In this document: positions 26,501 through 40,400 of the stretch, in pieces
Layout: each line of letters starts with the position of its first letter
Numbering within the stretch: position 1 is the first letter of the stretch
Assembly: GCA_003956705.1 (NCBI GenBank)
Contig: QZCP01000028.1
Span: 60,482-124,481 of the forward strand
Reading direction: 5' to 3'
Length of the DNA stretch: 64,000 nucleotides
Source: Brevipalpus yothersi
Taxonomy: Eukaryota > Arthropoda > Arachnida > Trombidiformes > Tenuipalpidae
Translations under genes and position numbers: made by a program
Notes under the pieces: generated by a model
Told to the model about the DNA's origin: nothing
What the model saw: only the letters and a program-made list of their open reading frames with translations
Databases searched by the model: none

Positions 26501-28136
26501 TGGGTGAAATAAAGTTTTTCTGGTGCACTAAGGTCTATGTGTGGTTTACCAGTCACTTTCACAAATAAAGAAATTCTAGCTGTCGTATCTGTTGAATTGC
26601 CGATCAGAGTGAATATACCAGAATCCATCATGGTCACATTAGTTGCAGTCAGAATTGCCTGATCTACCATATTTTTAGCCATACTCATTTTGTATCGTCG
26701 AAATTGTCGTCGACGCGATGGATTGTTGAAACCATCGTCTTTTTTGCCTCGAGCATTGCCAATTCTTCGATCATCTTTCATCCAAAACATATAAACAGAA
26801 TCAAGATCAGGAAATGCTCGAACATTGACCACCAAAGTGAGATTTTCACCCGTTTTCACCCTATAATGACGTAAATCCAATGCTGTACTGAAGTTTATTG
26901 ATGATGGAGCTGGTTTATCATAAATTTTGACCATTATTGAAGATGTGTAAACTCTCTCAGATGCATCGGCCACACTACATGTGTAATTGCCTCCATCTTC
27001 TAGCTGGGCATTGTGAACAGTTAAATTTCGAAAAACAGTTTTGAAGTGACTGGATTTATGATCCCTTGATTCACCTTCAACGATATTACCGGAAACATTT
27101 CGAGAAGGATAGGTCCATGAAACTTGTGCCAGTACTCCGAGATCCAAATCAACAGTACAATTGAGAATGAAAGTTTGATTTACCACAACATAATCAGCAT
27201 TTCGAGAACTTATCCTTGGATTCAGATCATAAGATGGTTTGATAATCCAATTGATGTTGACTGGGATCGATTGATTCTTACCATTCATCTCAGCTACACA
27301 TTCGAGAGAAATTGACTCTGCATCCCAGATTGGAGCTTTGAAGTGAAATCCTTGTGTTGGATCGTATGTGACTGTTTCGTTAGGTTTGATTTGACGATCC
27401 TTAATTGCATTTGTTCTCCATAGGGTTACATTGGCTTTCGAATGAGTTGGCACACATGGAATAGTAGTCGATTCATTTTGAAGAACAGTCCAAAAAATTA
27501 ACGGTACACCATCGTAAGGAATCAAAAGGCATTGATCATCTAAATGAGGAGACAAAAATTTACGATTAGCATGAAATTTCTCTTCCATCAAATGTTTCGA
27601 ATCACTTACCATTAACAAAAATGTATATACTATTGCTGGTATGAATATTTTCAGGTGAACCATGATGACATGTGTAGGCTCCGGTATGCTCGTATGAAAC
27701 GTTTTCGAATTCTGCTATACTTTCACATAATTTTCGGCCATCATGCTTTTTCACACAATTGCTTTCTATTCCCGAAAGTTTTTGCATCAAGTCTAAGCCC
27801 TTGAATACACAGATTATTTTTCATTATCAGCCCGATTGTTCACACTTTTTGACAAAAAAGTTTCATTATAATTCTACTCACCAATCCTGTGTATCCAGAA
27901 TATGACCAATAAATCTTCTCATGGCACTCACATCGAAGTCGTAGTGTCGAACTTTTTGGAATGTCAACTCCTCTCAAACCAGATGGAAAAAGTTTGGGAG
28001 GTGAAGTGTCTGGCGATACTATGGAAAGCTCTGGGCGATGGTCTATGGGAAATTGAAGATTTGCTCGAGAATTCAAGATATTGGCAAGAACCAAGATGAG
28101 GAAGATGAAATTTTTCAAGTTCTGCCGATAAACCAT
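23596..28136 (-). CDS. Pvr: VEGFR/PDGFR-type receptor tyrosine kinase (Pvr-like)
   Basis: Four exons, 28136-27882, 27799-27610, 27539-24571 and 24426-23596, join in phase to give 1414 residues. A signal peptide (about 1-25) precedes seven Ig-like domains. Domains 1-3 and 5-7 each have the Cys pair (for example GAYTCHH, GNYTCSV, GKYECRI); domain 4 has lost it, as in VEGFRs. A single helix lies at about 843-866. The kinase has LGEGAFG (near 924), VAVK (near 949), an acidic insert (about 1015-1112) typical of the split-kinase family, HRDLAARN (1141-1148) and DFG (1161-1163). The tail has tyrosine motifs such as EPYDAI. In arthropods the single VEGFR/PDGFR relative binds PVFs and guides blood-cell and epithelial migration. 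The acceptor of exon 2 (before 27799) was chosen because it keeps the frame. Confidence 0.93.
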
Positions 28137-29044
28137 GATTTATGATAAAATTTATCCACACAATCATGGAACAAATTTAAATTCATCCATTCCAAGATGA
28201 CCACTACATCAATACTCTCGGATCAATCAAATCAACTAGAATCACTTTCATTGAAAACTCATGAGAACGGAAGCAAAACGATCAAATATAGGATGATTCA
28301 AACAGGATTCAAAATTGAAAACAAACAAGCTAACGAAAAAGGAGAGAAAAAAATTTCGATGACTTTAGCTTGTTTATGCTTTCTCCACCGAATTTACACA
28401 CATACAGAGAAACAGAGAAACAAAATTTCCATCGAATTTACGGTGTGACTTCACCTGTCAACGAGAATCAATATACAGAGAGTAACAAAATGACAAGAGA
28501 AAAGTTTTTTCATCTCGACTCCCTATTCCGCTCTCAGGCCGCTCTCTTTTTGGCCCGCGTTCTCATCCATTTTCACCCCCTCCACTTCTTCCTCTTCCTC
28601 TGGCTGTCTTCCGGTTCCTCTTGCACACTCAATCAAGTCAGTTTTTCACATTGCATTCAATCGAAATGAGAAACCAAGAGAGAGAAAGAGAGAACACATT
28701 TTGTCTCAACATGCAACCGGGAGATAAGACGATGGTGCAAAATGATTAGAAAAAACTGAGACAATAGTCACGAGCCAGATGCATCTATTATTGAGGTCCT
28801 CTGAGATGGGGTTTTTCGGGAGAGGAAGTGTGTCTCTATCCACATCGATCTGATTAGGAGCAGCAGATTTTCCAAGTGAAAATGAGACCCATTCCAGAAA
28901 ACTACAAGATCATAGTTAAATTTCTTCTCATTCTAAGTGGATGCAAAATGCTGGAATACTTGTCGAAAAGGAAGAACTTTATACTGACACACACACACAC
29001 CAACCTCTCTCGAAGTCCAGTTGAACGGAGCAAAATCATTCTCA
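28137..29044. other. 5' flank of the receptor kinase gene
   Basis: No coding sequence recognised. Contains a pyrimidine-rich segment near 28500-28620 and a short (CA)n run near 28988. Confidence 0.5.
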
Positions 29045-29115
29045 GGTTCCACCGAGATTTGAACTCGGATCGCTGGATTCAGAGTCCAGAGTGCTAACCA
29101 TTACACCATGGAACC
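29045..29115 (-). tRNA. tRNA-Gln (anticodon CUG)
   Basis: Read on the minus strand, 71 bases fold as a full cloverleaf. The 7-bp acceptor stem pairs GGTTCCA with TGGAACC. The D arm is GTG-loop-CAC, and the anticodon stem is CTGGA/TCCAG with loop CTCTGAA, so the anticodon is CTG. The T arm is CCGAG-TTCAAAT-CTCGG. No intron. The A and B box regions are intact, so it is probably functional. Confidence 0.96.
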
Positions 29116-29556
29116 GTCAATGATGAAACCGAGCGCATTGCTGAGCATAATCATTATCTATGGGTCATGCTCACAGGATGGAATGTTTACATCTGAGAAA
29201 GTGAATTTTATCAAATTTTTTTGACAGGAATTAACATCATCGACTGTGGTATATCAGAATTAAACCATAAGCTGGTTGATCACTCCTGTCGAGAAAACTA
29301 TTTTTCAAATTGAACCAGAAGATTTGCACTGCAAATTTTGCAGGTGTTGACTAATGAACAACAAGTTGTGTTATGTGTTTACACGTGAAAAACAGCTGAT
29401 TAAAGGTGGAACTTTAATTTTTGGCAATCCATTTGATTGAATGTAATTATTTTATGAATTATGTAAGCTCTCAACTCTTATCAACATTTAATATGTGAGT
29501 TTAATTGATTGAATCTCTTTCAAGTTTTCGGAGATTTGTGATATAAACTAGCCAAA
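29116..29556. other. Interval between tRNA-Gln and ALG11
   Basis: AT-rich. No feature recognised; likely contains the ALG11 promoter. Confidence 0.5.
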
Positions 29557-31077
29557 ATGATATGGCAATTAATCAGTACACTATTTGGATTTTGCTATTA
29601 TGCAATCCTGTGTATCAGCTTGTACATTTTATTTTTATTTTGTTTAACAAAACGATCCAATCGAAGATGTCGATATGCCATCTTCCATCCATATTGTAGT
29701 GCTGGTGGTGGAGGTGAACGAGTTTTGTGGATGTTTGTCCGTCATTTGTGTGATAATTACCGGCGTAAAAGTAATGCCGATAAAATTGCCATCTACACCG
29801 GTGACGTGGACGTAAGTCCAGAGGAAATCATCCGTAAAGTTCGAGATACATTCCGAATGGAAATATCATTGGACGATATCGATTTCATCTACTTGAGAAG
29901 TAGATTCATGGTGGAGGCTAAGTGGTATCCTATTTTCACACTCCTCTTCCAAAGTTTGGGATCAATAATTGTTGGTCTAGAAGCTTTGACCAAAAAAGCT
30001 CCAGATGTATATATTGATACGATGGGCTACAGTTTCACTTATCCACTGTTCAAATTCATCGGTAGATGCAGGGTAATCAGTTATACTCATTATCCCACCA
30101 TAAGTTGTGATATGCTATCTCTGGTCACATCGCGAGAAAGTTCATTCAACAATCGTCGTTTCATCTCGAACAGTCAAACTTTGACCAATCTCAAATTTCA
30201 TTATTATCAACTTTTCTCAAAATTATATGGATTCACTGGACGTCAATCTGATCTCGTCATGGTCAATTCATCTTGGACCAAGGGTCATATTGAACATATT
30301 TGGAGGCATCCTAATTTGGAACTCCTCTACGCTCCATGCGATTTTCCCGCTTTCAAAACTCTCCCTTTGAGTGGCCGAAAGCTTTGTCATGTAGTTTCGA
30401 TTGCACAATTTCGACCCGAAAAAAATCATCTACTTCAAGCCCATGTTTATGCTTCATTTCTACAGAGGTAAGATTCTGATCGACATGTAATTTTTCATAT
30501 ACTCAGCATTTGATTCTTCTGCTCATTACAGGTTGGAACCTGAACTGCGTGATGAATCCAAAATGTATTTTATTGGAAGCTGTCGAGACTCAGAAGATGA
30601 GAAACGGGTTGATGAACTGAAAAATGCATGCGATCTCATGAATATCTCTGATAAGGTAAGAAAGCTTGTTCGATGATATCAGTTTGAATTCTTTGATGGC
30701 TAAAGTGTATCCCATTCTCTTAGGTCGAATTTAAAGTCAATGTGTCTTTCAAGGAACTGCTTCAAGTTGTTTCTAAATGTAACATTGGCTTGCATACGAT
30801 GAAAAATGAGCACTTTGGTATAAGTGTTGTTGAAATGATCGCTGGTGGACTAATTGTAGTTGCTCACAATTCTGGTGGTCCTAAACTTGATATAATCAAA
30901 GATGAGAATGGTTTCTTGGCATCAAGTGATGAAGATTATGTCGAAAATATGATGAAAATTGTTTCCAAGAGCGAGAAAGAGCTTGATAAAATGAGAGCTT
31001 CGAATCGAGAGGCTATGAATCGATTCGGGGACCAAGTTTTCCTGAAAAAATTATCAGAAATTTTCCCTGTTAACTGA
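29557..31077 (+). CDS. ALG11: ALG11, GDP-Man:Man3GlcNAc2-PP-dolichol alpha-1,2-mannosyltransferase
   Basis: Three exons, 29557-30467, 30532-30655 and 30724-31077, give 462 residues, close to the family's usual length. A hydrophobic N-terminal anchor (about 8-30) is followed by SAGGGGERVLW from residue 48. The C-terminal GT-B half has RPEKNH and the EX7E motif at Glu374-Glu382 in EHFGISVVE, then HNSGGP. In the family the enzyme acts on the cytosolic face of the ER. It adds the fourth and fifth mannoses to the dolichol-linked oligosaccharide for N-glycosylation. Introns are 64 and 68 bp with GTAAGA donors. The identification is firm. Confidence 0.95.
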
Positions 31078-31445
31078 ATGTTTAAGCAAATTTGTATGTT
31101 CTTCATGTGAAGAATCCTTATTAATTCTCCAAAGACGAGCTTTCATAATTTATATCTCATTGTTCAAGAAGCTTATTCCTTTTTTCACACAAATGAAGCT
31201 CAATACTTGATTTATAAAGACTTCACTGTTTTAACAATCGATAAACTCGTAATCAACTTATCTGGTGTATCCTGTTCTGAGTTGAGAAATACGCGAAAGA
31301 ATATGATTCTGAACGGCAAACTTGTTATAGAATTTGAGTGAATTTAATGCATTTAAGATGAAGATACAATTCAGAATGTGAAGATGATTAGACTGAGGTT
31401 ATTCTTTATTCTTGTGTAGCGAGAATCTTTGAGAAAATCTTAACC
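31078..31445. other. Convergent 3' interval between ALG11 and UBR4
   Basis: Carries the UBR4 poly(A) signal close to its stop codon. Nothing else recognised. Confidence 0.5.
31405..31410 (-). terminator. Poly(A) signal of UBR4
   Basis: AATAAA on the minus strand, only about 36 bases beyond the UBR4 stop codon, implying a very short 3' UTR. Confidence 0.65.
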
Positions 31446-34400
31446 TCAATCGTTAGACAATCTCAGAGCAGCCTCAAAAAAACTGTCAGGATTAGGTATG
31501 AGATGCAGAAGCTGGAGAACATCACAAAATTCATAGAATGAGGAGGATGGTAGAAGATCTTGCTCGTAGAACCGTAGCATTTTATCCCCACTTTCGATCA
31601 GTTGTTGATCATTATTTCGTATATAATCAGCAAGCGCTAGAGTCCATGTTTCATAAGCTACTTCCCGATCATCCTCTACCTTGGAGAGGACATTCTTAAA
31701 CATTACACTATAGAGCGTATCGATCAAGCCCCAAAATACAAGTCCAGTCTTATAAACAGAATAATCACGAACAGTCGCATCCAATGAGTAGCCACCAGTC
31801 CCAGAACAACCCTTAGGATATTGATATCGAGCTTGAGCACAGATCAAGAGGCGCTTCAAGAAGGTAAGCTTATGCTTCCGCCAAAACGAAGGAGGATTGA
31901 TCACAAGAGACATTGCGGCCCAATAGAAGGGTCCTTCGGCCTCGAAACTGGTCTCAATCCATTTGGAAGGAGATAATTCCAAAAATGAGGAGGCGATTTT
32001 CTTCGATTCACGAGCGGGACATCGGGTAGTGTTGATAACATACAAGGCCATATGAATAATGTAAGGTATGAGATGAATGTTAGACTGAGGTCCTCCACCC
32101 CCAGAGTCTAAGGAGAATGATTCCTCGGTAGCAAATTTAAGCAATAAAAGCTTGAGATCATGAATTGTACATGGATAGCCAATATCTCGATGACCAGTGC
32201 ATTCTTGAAGATAGGTATTATGACGTGCTAAGCATGATGCAAATGCGGATTCTTGGACAGAGGGTCCCCATAAGGGTAACAGACCATTACACTTGGTGTT
32301 CGCATTTTGAAGAGCTGCTGATTCCCATTCATCTCGACCTCTTGCATGCCTAACAGCAGCCATATGGCAGTCAATATGGACGACATTGAAATGTGTTACC
32401 GTGGAGTAGCCCATGGTTTTGCGAGGCTTGATTTCGAACGATTCGACAGGACATTTTTTCGTGAAAGTGTAGATGCCAAGCACTTTAGCTGGCTGGAATT
32501 TGTAGCCCTCGCGACAAATTATGCAAATAAGGCCCTGTTCTTCACCCAAATCTTCGACTTGGCGAAGGATCGAACTCTTAGCCATAACTTGTCCCCGTTC
32601 ATTTGCCTTCATTCCCAGTTCACCGAGTTGCTTTTGACGAACAGCCATTGCTAGTCGCTTCTTCTCTTCACGTGTTTGCTTACGGACATTTTCGATCTTT
32701 TCGGATACAATTGAATTATGATACTTGAGAGCTTCGAGTAGCATTTCAGCCAAGCTTCCAACATGTGAATCGGAAGAAACTTGCTCTAAACCATGAACAA
32801 TTGGAATAGATTCAGCTGCTACGAGCATTTGGCTACTTGAGTGGCCAGCACATAGTCCAGTCAGCATGCGAAGGACATATTTCAACACTGGTCGTTGAGT
32901 GAATTCTTTCCATTCTTCTGAGGTCGCAAGAAGAGCTGATTTAACTGGTGGTGCATTCATTTGAAGATATTCGATAGCGTTGTCAATAATTCCTTCATCA
33001 AGAATAAGATCTTTAATTCGATTGCCATTTTCATTCTTTTCGATACCATGGAGCAGAATACAGAAACAATCAATCCAAAAGTCATCTTCTTGAGTGTGCT
33101 CAAAGTCAAACTTATTGAAACTCAGATGGGATCGGAAATGGTGAAGAAGCTCCAACATTTTGTCACGATCACCAAAAGTGAGCAGAGGTATCACACGCAT
33201 CAATAAGTGCATAACGTTGGAATTATTTCGGACATTATCATGCTCGGCATACTTGAGAAGGAATTGTATATCTTCTTTGGTGCCACAAGTTTCAGCGCAG
33301 AATGTATCATACTCTTGCTGGCTTTGCATTGATGCCTCAACCAAAATACTCTCCATGATAATCAGTATCATTTCAAGAACATTTGGCTTGCCAGCTGAGG
33401 ATGATCCACCGCCGACACAAGGAGCCAAATCACTGGGATCAGCAGTTATAGCCATTTTGAGGACATTGAGAAGAACTGTGATGGCTTTCAAAGGCGGTTC
33501 AATGAGACGTAATCGATTGGGTCGAACTTTGATACAGTGATCGAATAATTTCAATAGAACGAGAAGAAGAGGTCTACTACGAGCTGATAGATCTTTAATT
33601 ACAGCCAATCGCTTGAGCATCACTTCGAGACCACCACATTGGCTCATAACCGTGGCCATCTTGTATACAAGCTCATTATCTACGTTTTCATTGTTCTTCG
33701 AGTCCAAATTCTGGATGAATTCTTCAGTCGCATCTCCCATAAGACCGCGCATACGATAAACAATTCTCATTGCCTCTGATTCATTGTTTTCAGCGAGCCA
33801 AATCTTTCTGTACACTTCTTTGACTGGCAAATCTAAACTGATAATCTTATTGCACACAAGTAATTCCATGCCTGAGTCATCCTCTAGAAGTGCAATAAGT
33901 TCACAGTCTTGACAGATCTTATTCTTGATATCTCTCATTAGAGGTCCCATACCAGGCTCATTTGATGGATATGGATTGCCTAACATACGGCCTTGAAGGA
34001 AGTCTTCTTGTTGAAGATCTTTTTCGAGAGTTATGGAAAATTCGGAGGTATCACTTTCTTCAGGATAAATTATGGAGCATAAACGCTCAAAAATGAAGAC
34101 TGGTGTGCGAAGATCATCCATTTTACACTTATTTACAGCTTCGACACAAACAGCCATGAATGATGAAGTTTCACTTTCAGTACCCGTTGTCATCTCTTCT
34201 AGAAGTTCCAGAAGATTATCTTGAGTTTCATCAATAATTTTGGTTCGTTGAACAACCAGTTTACGGAGAGAAAGGTAACCATTCAATATGAAAGCAACCA
34301 GACGTGATTTGTAGTGTTTCTGAATAGATTCTACATCAACAAACACAGTTAGTAAGTCAACAAGCATCTTCAAGGCACATCCTTCGGATAAATCTGAATT

Positions 34401-37400
34401 CAAAGTTGTCTCTTCAAGTTCATTCAATTTTTCGATCTCTTTTGTGATCAAAGTACCCAAATGAAGTAGAACTCCTTTGAGAGCGAGGTAGAATTTCCAG
34501 TGATCTTGAGTTATCAGGCTATGATAAAGTGTGAAAAATTCTTGTGCATATTCTCCAGCAGAGCCAATATCATCAAGATATCCTGTAAGCATCGTGATCA
34601 AATCTTCTCGACGGCCAGGAGTTTGGAATAGAGCTTCCACTAGAGAGCATGCCATTACACGAACTGTTCGCGAGAATTTGTTGAAAAGGACGGATCTTAT
34701 CCAATTGTTTTCGTGTAGCTTCAGAGGAATTTTGAATTTTCTCTTGCCCAAAGTCTTGTCCATCCATCTATAGTAGTATTTCTCCTGAATGTATAGATAA
34801 TGAACAAATTCTTTCGTTCTATTTTGATCAGATGTAGCGGACAGAACTGCATTCTTCTTGGCACATCGTTTTTTCCAAGATTCGAAACTATGATTCTCAC
34901 ATTCAGAAAGCCATTTGTTCAATTTGACAGAGAGCCAATTACCTTGAACTTGGACGGTTGCTATCTGGTCGAGAGATTTCTCCTTATAACGAAGACTTGA
35001 TGGCGGATTAGGTTTGATCAAATTTATCAACAGTTTCAAGCATGGCAGTGTTATGGACTCTAGAACAGCAGGATTGGTGTAAGATAGACTGATGTTGAAC
35101 ATGAGAAATAGACAACGAAGTCTTCGTTCCCAGCAAGAATCTTCTCGTTCAAGTGAACAAATCAGTAGGGCAATCTCATGCCTAACATTAGATGTAAGAT
35201 CATGTCTCTGAGCTGATGGTGACACTAAAGATGCTATTATTTTGAAAACCAACATATCGTTCAGCTGATCTGTGGCTGCTGGATTATCCAAGGTGAGAGT
35301 GCACAACAATTGTCTAACCTCTTGTCTGACTGTAGCACTTCCAGTTTTGAGATTGCAATCAACTAGCTCTTGAAGAAGTCCAGAGCTACAGAGAAGTTTT
35401 CGATACTTGGTTAGAGTTCCAAGCTTATTCAAAAGTGTTATACAGTGCTTGACAACGGATGAAGCGCATCCATAGCATCTTCCAGAGGCTGAAGATAGTG
35501 ATACAATCACTTTCGAGTCCCTTCGAGTGGCTCCCTTTGCTTGTGTTCCAGCTTTAGCAATACTTTCTCGTTGTATATTATCATAGTCCACCAATTCTTT
35601 ACGTGAGGCAAGCACCTTTTGAATTATTTTGCTGAGTTCATCGAAAGAGTTCTTACACTCGACACAATACTTATGAGCAACTTGTTGGATAGCTCTGTTG
35701 ACATTACTCGATGAACTACCAAGAGGAGCATAATTAGGCCCATTACCTGAGCTTCCAGCCCCATTCGGTGAAAGGCCCAGAGCTTCATCAGACATTTTGT
35801 CCATGAAACCATGTTCTTGAATACGAAGCAATAGCAGTTCCAAAGTTGGTTTGTTAGCAATCAGATTTTTGTAGACCCTATCAGCCTTCTCTAACAATGA
35901 ATTAATTGTTTGCACTGTCTTCTTTCGATCTTCTTCATTTTCAATAGGATCAACTGAAAATGTTGGCTTCGCGGTAAGGGTATAATCAAACTTGGCATAT
36001 TTACTGAATCCACATGAGTTGCACAGGAAAGGATCTTTCTCATCATAATTTATTGCTCGACACTTGTGGCATTGGAAAACATTCTCACCACAGTTACCGC
36101 AGACACCTGGATTTGCTGGAACAGAGGCAGAGCATCGAGGACACTAGAAGAGAATGATTTTGAATAGGTTAAATTGATGGATGATTTCAGAGAAAGAGAA
36201 TATATTACCTGAAGAGTCTCTGACGATGCTTGAATGTTTTCGTAGAAATCAGCATACTCAATCATCAAATTGCAAGCGATGATTGGAAGAGGGAATTCAA
36301 TTTTGACCTCAGTTTGTCCAGGGGCTAGATGACATTTTTTGGCCTTATGCCATATTCCGGTTTTATTCTTCAGTTCAACTACTGAATGAACGGCACGATT
36401 GTTGTAGTAGATGTTCAATGTTTTCACCATTTTAGATCTCTTAATATCTGCAATTCGAAGGGCAATCTTGGATATCGTTTGACTTCCAACCAATTTAACA
36501 ATCTGAGTGGTCGTGGTGAACCTCGAGTCCACTTTCACTGACGATAGTTTTATATTGCTGTAACTGACTTCTGGATTGTTGCATACTAAACAAGGCTCAG
36601 ACTCCAAATAATGTCCATCAAACTCCACCAAACTTTGCAATGCGTTGTAGAGAGTGGAATTGGGATGATCATTAAGAAGCTTGTTCTGTATTCTCAACAC
36701 ATTCAATGCTTTGTTGCAGTATTCTACTTCATTGTCCTCAAGTAAATTGGCTCTCAGAGTGAAATATGCCAGTAAATCAACGAATTGTCCAGCTTTGCGG
36801 CCATAATTCGGCACCTTATCCCAGAGAGACCACAAAATACTCAATAAATGTCGATGTTGCTCTTGATCATCAACTGACTGATAGATGTTAAACAGGAGAG
36901 AGTGAGTTTGAACACGTAATGAAGAAAGATTAGATTCTAACAAGAAACACTGAATAAATTGGTAAAGTAGTTTATGGTCCAATAGATTTATGAATTGGTA
37001 AGCCAACTGAGTGGCCAAGGCACTTTGCTCTCTTGTCGTGGAATCAGAATCATTCAATGAAAGAGACAATGATGAGCCTCCTTGGAGAATGGTCACAGGA
37101 ACTTTGATTCCACCTTCTGGAGGCTTGACTGTTTGTGTTGATGCTGGCTTACAGAGTGCATATTGCAAAAGTTGTAGAACAGTTGGTGATACTCCTTCGT
37201 CAAGGAGAAAACTGATCTGTAAGAGGAACGTCAACACAGAGGTATCTTGACAAAATTTCTGCCAGTTGAGAGTTCTCGAAGAGGCTATGTCACAACAAGC
37301 TTTAAGATGCTCAATCAGAACAATGGTTGAGTCATAGGAGAGAGAAATTATAACTCCTTGGCCCATAGACTCAGGAGAATCAATGAATCCTCCTGAACGG

Positions 37401-40400
37401 CAGATCTTTTTGATTTCATTCACATGATAGTCTAAGGCAAAGAAGTCACGAATCTGACGATATTTATCTTTGGAGCCACAGATGAAAGATAGAAGTTTGC
37501 GAACTTGCTTTCTGATGAAAGGAGTGAGCTGCATCATCATAAATTCACACAAGATTTCTGACCAGATCTGAGGGAATACGACTTGCTTGGAAGCATTCAG
37601 TGAGTTGGATATCTTCTTGACTTGATAGGGAATTCTGAGAACCATTTCAGTGAGAAGATGAGGATAGGCTTCGAAAATATCATCTGCATGACCCTTGACG
37701 TATTGTTTCATAAAGAATGGAGTCATATCAGGAGAAGGCAATAAATTCTTAGGTTTCAGTGGGGCAGTTGATGCTGGAGTTCCACCTTGACTAGTTTGAA
37801 TGTAAGGTTGATTTGGCGAATGAGAAGAGCTATCAGATTCACTCTGGAGGCTCTTCCAATATCTGCGCAGATTGATTAAAGTTGTTAAACATAAATCCAG
37901 AGTTTCAGATGAGATGAGGGATTGAGCAGTCAGTAGGGGACACAGTCCAAACATCGAGTTATCACTCGAAGATCCTTTGGAAGAACTGCTCTTCGTTTTC
38001 ATTCCTGACATAAGAATACTGAGGAACCGCATCAAAATCAATTTGACCTCATTATCTGGAGCTCTTTGGGTGATCCTCCAATCTTCACGAGCACCTTGAT
38101 GGAGTTCATTTATGAGAGCGTTTAGAAGAGACATGAACACAGCCTTATCTTTCTCAACTGAACAGTCAAGATCTGATGCGAGCATAAGTATGACTTGCAT
38201 GGTCGGAATACAATGGATTCCCCCAATGCCACGGATTTCTGACAAATTATCCACAAGCTTTTCCAGAAGATAGAGACGGATATTATGGAGTTTCTGATTG
38301 GTAGTATTGAGATGCTCAATCTCCGTAATATCAGAACCTTGTTCTTGATTCTCACGAGCTTGGGCTTTTGAAGCATTCACTGTCGCCTCATCACCATAAG
38401 CAGAACTTCTTCCGCTGACATTATGCTCGCCAATAATTGACTCTACTCCACTTGCACCACTTTCTGAACCACCTCCATCAACAGCAGGCTCTGGCTCGTT
38501 GACAACAGGGCTCGTTCTTAGAGTAGAGCCATCGGTTGCTGCTGTGCTTCCTTCATCATCAGAGGCAGCAGATGCTGTAGTGTCAGAATAGTGGGAGCGA
38601 TCTTGATTGACTGGAAAAAGTTGAGGATTATTTAAATTATTTGAGAGATTATTAAAGAAGGAAAGTTTATTCCCTGAACTAGAATGTATTTCGAGGTAGT
38701 CAACTCACCTGAATAAACATCTCGATCTTCCAAACTGGCCACACGCTGTGGAGTTGCAGCGGCACCAGCAACAGAATTTGCAGCCTGCTCGATCAAAGGT
38801 ATTCCACGAGCACCCGGGACATCCTGACTCAGACTTAATGCGATTGCCAACTCGACCATAGCTTCATCATCAGCATCCGCATTTAGGTCTAGGAGTGGAG
38901 CGAAAGGAGCTGTAGCATTTATCATTAGTTCATCCACTCCTCGTGCAGCTGCGGCTACTTGTTCGGGAAGAGCAATAAATTCAAATTGGGGCTGGAGAAG
39001 GTTTTCCTGGGCAAAGACATCAATACTACTGCCTTGGGAGCCTTGACTTCCCTGACTGCCTTGATTGGCAAGAGCCGAACGATTTGAGGGAGGAATTGCA
39101 CTCATCTTTGACTCGTTCTGGTGGACACTTGTTGAAATTTCACAGAGAGGTGGAGATGGTATGAATACTTTTCGCTTTCGTGTCTTTGGGCGAAGCAAAC
39201 GAATGAAGGATTGCTTGGCGCCAAAACTTATAACAGGATTTCTACATAGGAAAAGTTTCATGAGAAGGTTGGACGCAGTACCAATGTTATTCAAATCGAT
39301 TAAGGCAAAAGATAGAATTATTTCGACCAGGGACTGCACAGTAGCTTCAACGTGAACTAATCCAGATGAGCCAACTGAGGTGAGTAGCGGATTTTTGGGT
39401 CTCATACAGTAGAGTTTCCAGAAGGTTTCGCTCAAATAATTCAAGAATGTTTCTCCAGTGTAAGATTCTTTACAGGATGCTTCAACGAAAGATACAGATC
39501 GTCCTGAGCTGCCAGCAGAACTTCGCGAGTGTTTGGAAGGATCTAATTTCAATCTGGAGCTGAGATCTGTACAGCTACTGCTGCTTGGTATATCAGCTTC
39601 ACTCTGATCTTTATTTTGAGATTGTAGCTGAGCATTCTTAGCAATGGTGTTAGCCAGGCATTCACTGAATTTGGTCAAATTTTCAGGCCTAGAAATCGCA
39701 ATAGATTTTGTGACTGTGATCAGACGATAGAAAGCTTCACCATCAAGTTCACCCAACCGATTTGCTTCGGTAAGAGAGCTGATGACGTAGTTAAGTATTG
39801 CATTATCCCGATGATTATTGTAAGATGAACGATTTGAATGAAGGGTCAGGAGTAGATTTTTGATATTCTGCTGGACAGAAACTGGGAAAGGATAGATCAT
39901 CAGATCAGTCACTAATTCAAGAGCTGATTGACGGAGACGCTGGTTCGCTTCCGATGTTACTTCAGCAACCCTCAATGTGAATGTTCCTTCCAGAACTTCC
40001 AGCATACAGCTTAGCAAGCGGTCAAGCGATGTTATCGCCATTGGATATGGTGATGCTAAGCTCATTACCTCCAGATCAGATATGCTTTGGAATGAATAAG
40101 GTGGTAAACCTATCGTGGGAATATTTTCACTATCTTCCTCAGGCCATGAGAAAGACTCTTTGGTCTTCCCATAAATTTTTATCGAGTCTACCATGGTGAT
40201 GTTGTTGGGATCTCCACTTGTTCCAAAGAAAATGGTCAACTTCTTATCTGCCATCAGAGATTCCTCTCTGGTCAATGGAAAATCATACCAACGATTACGA
40301 GTGAGATAAACGTAAATTGATCGACCAAAAATTTCAATATAAGAAGGCGCTTTGTTAATATCTTGTGATCCGACTAGAATTCGAGCCCCCACGATGACCA

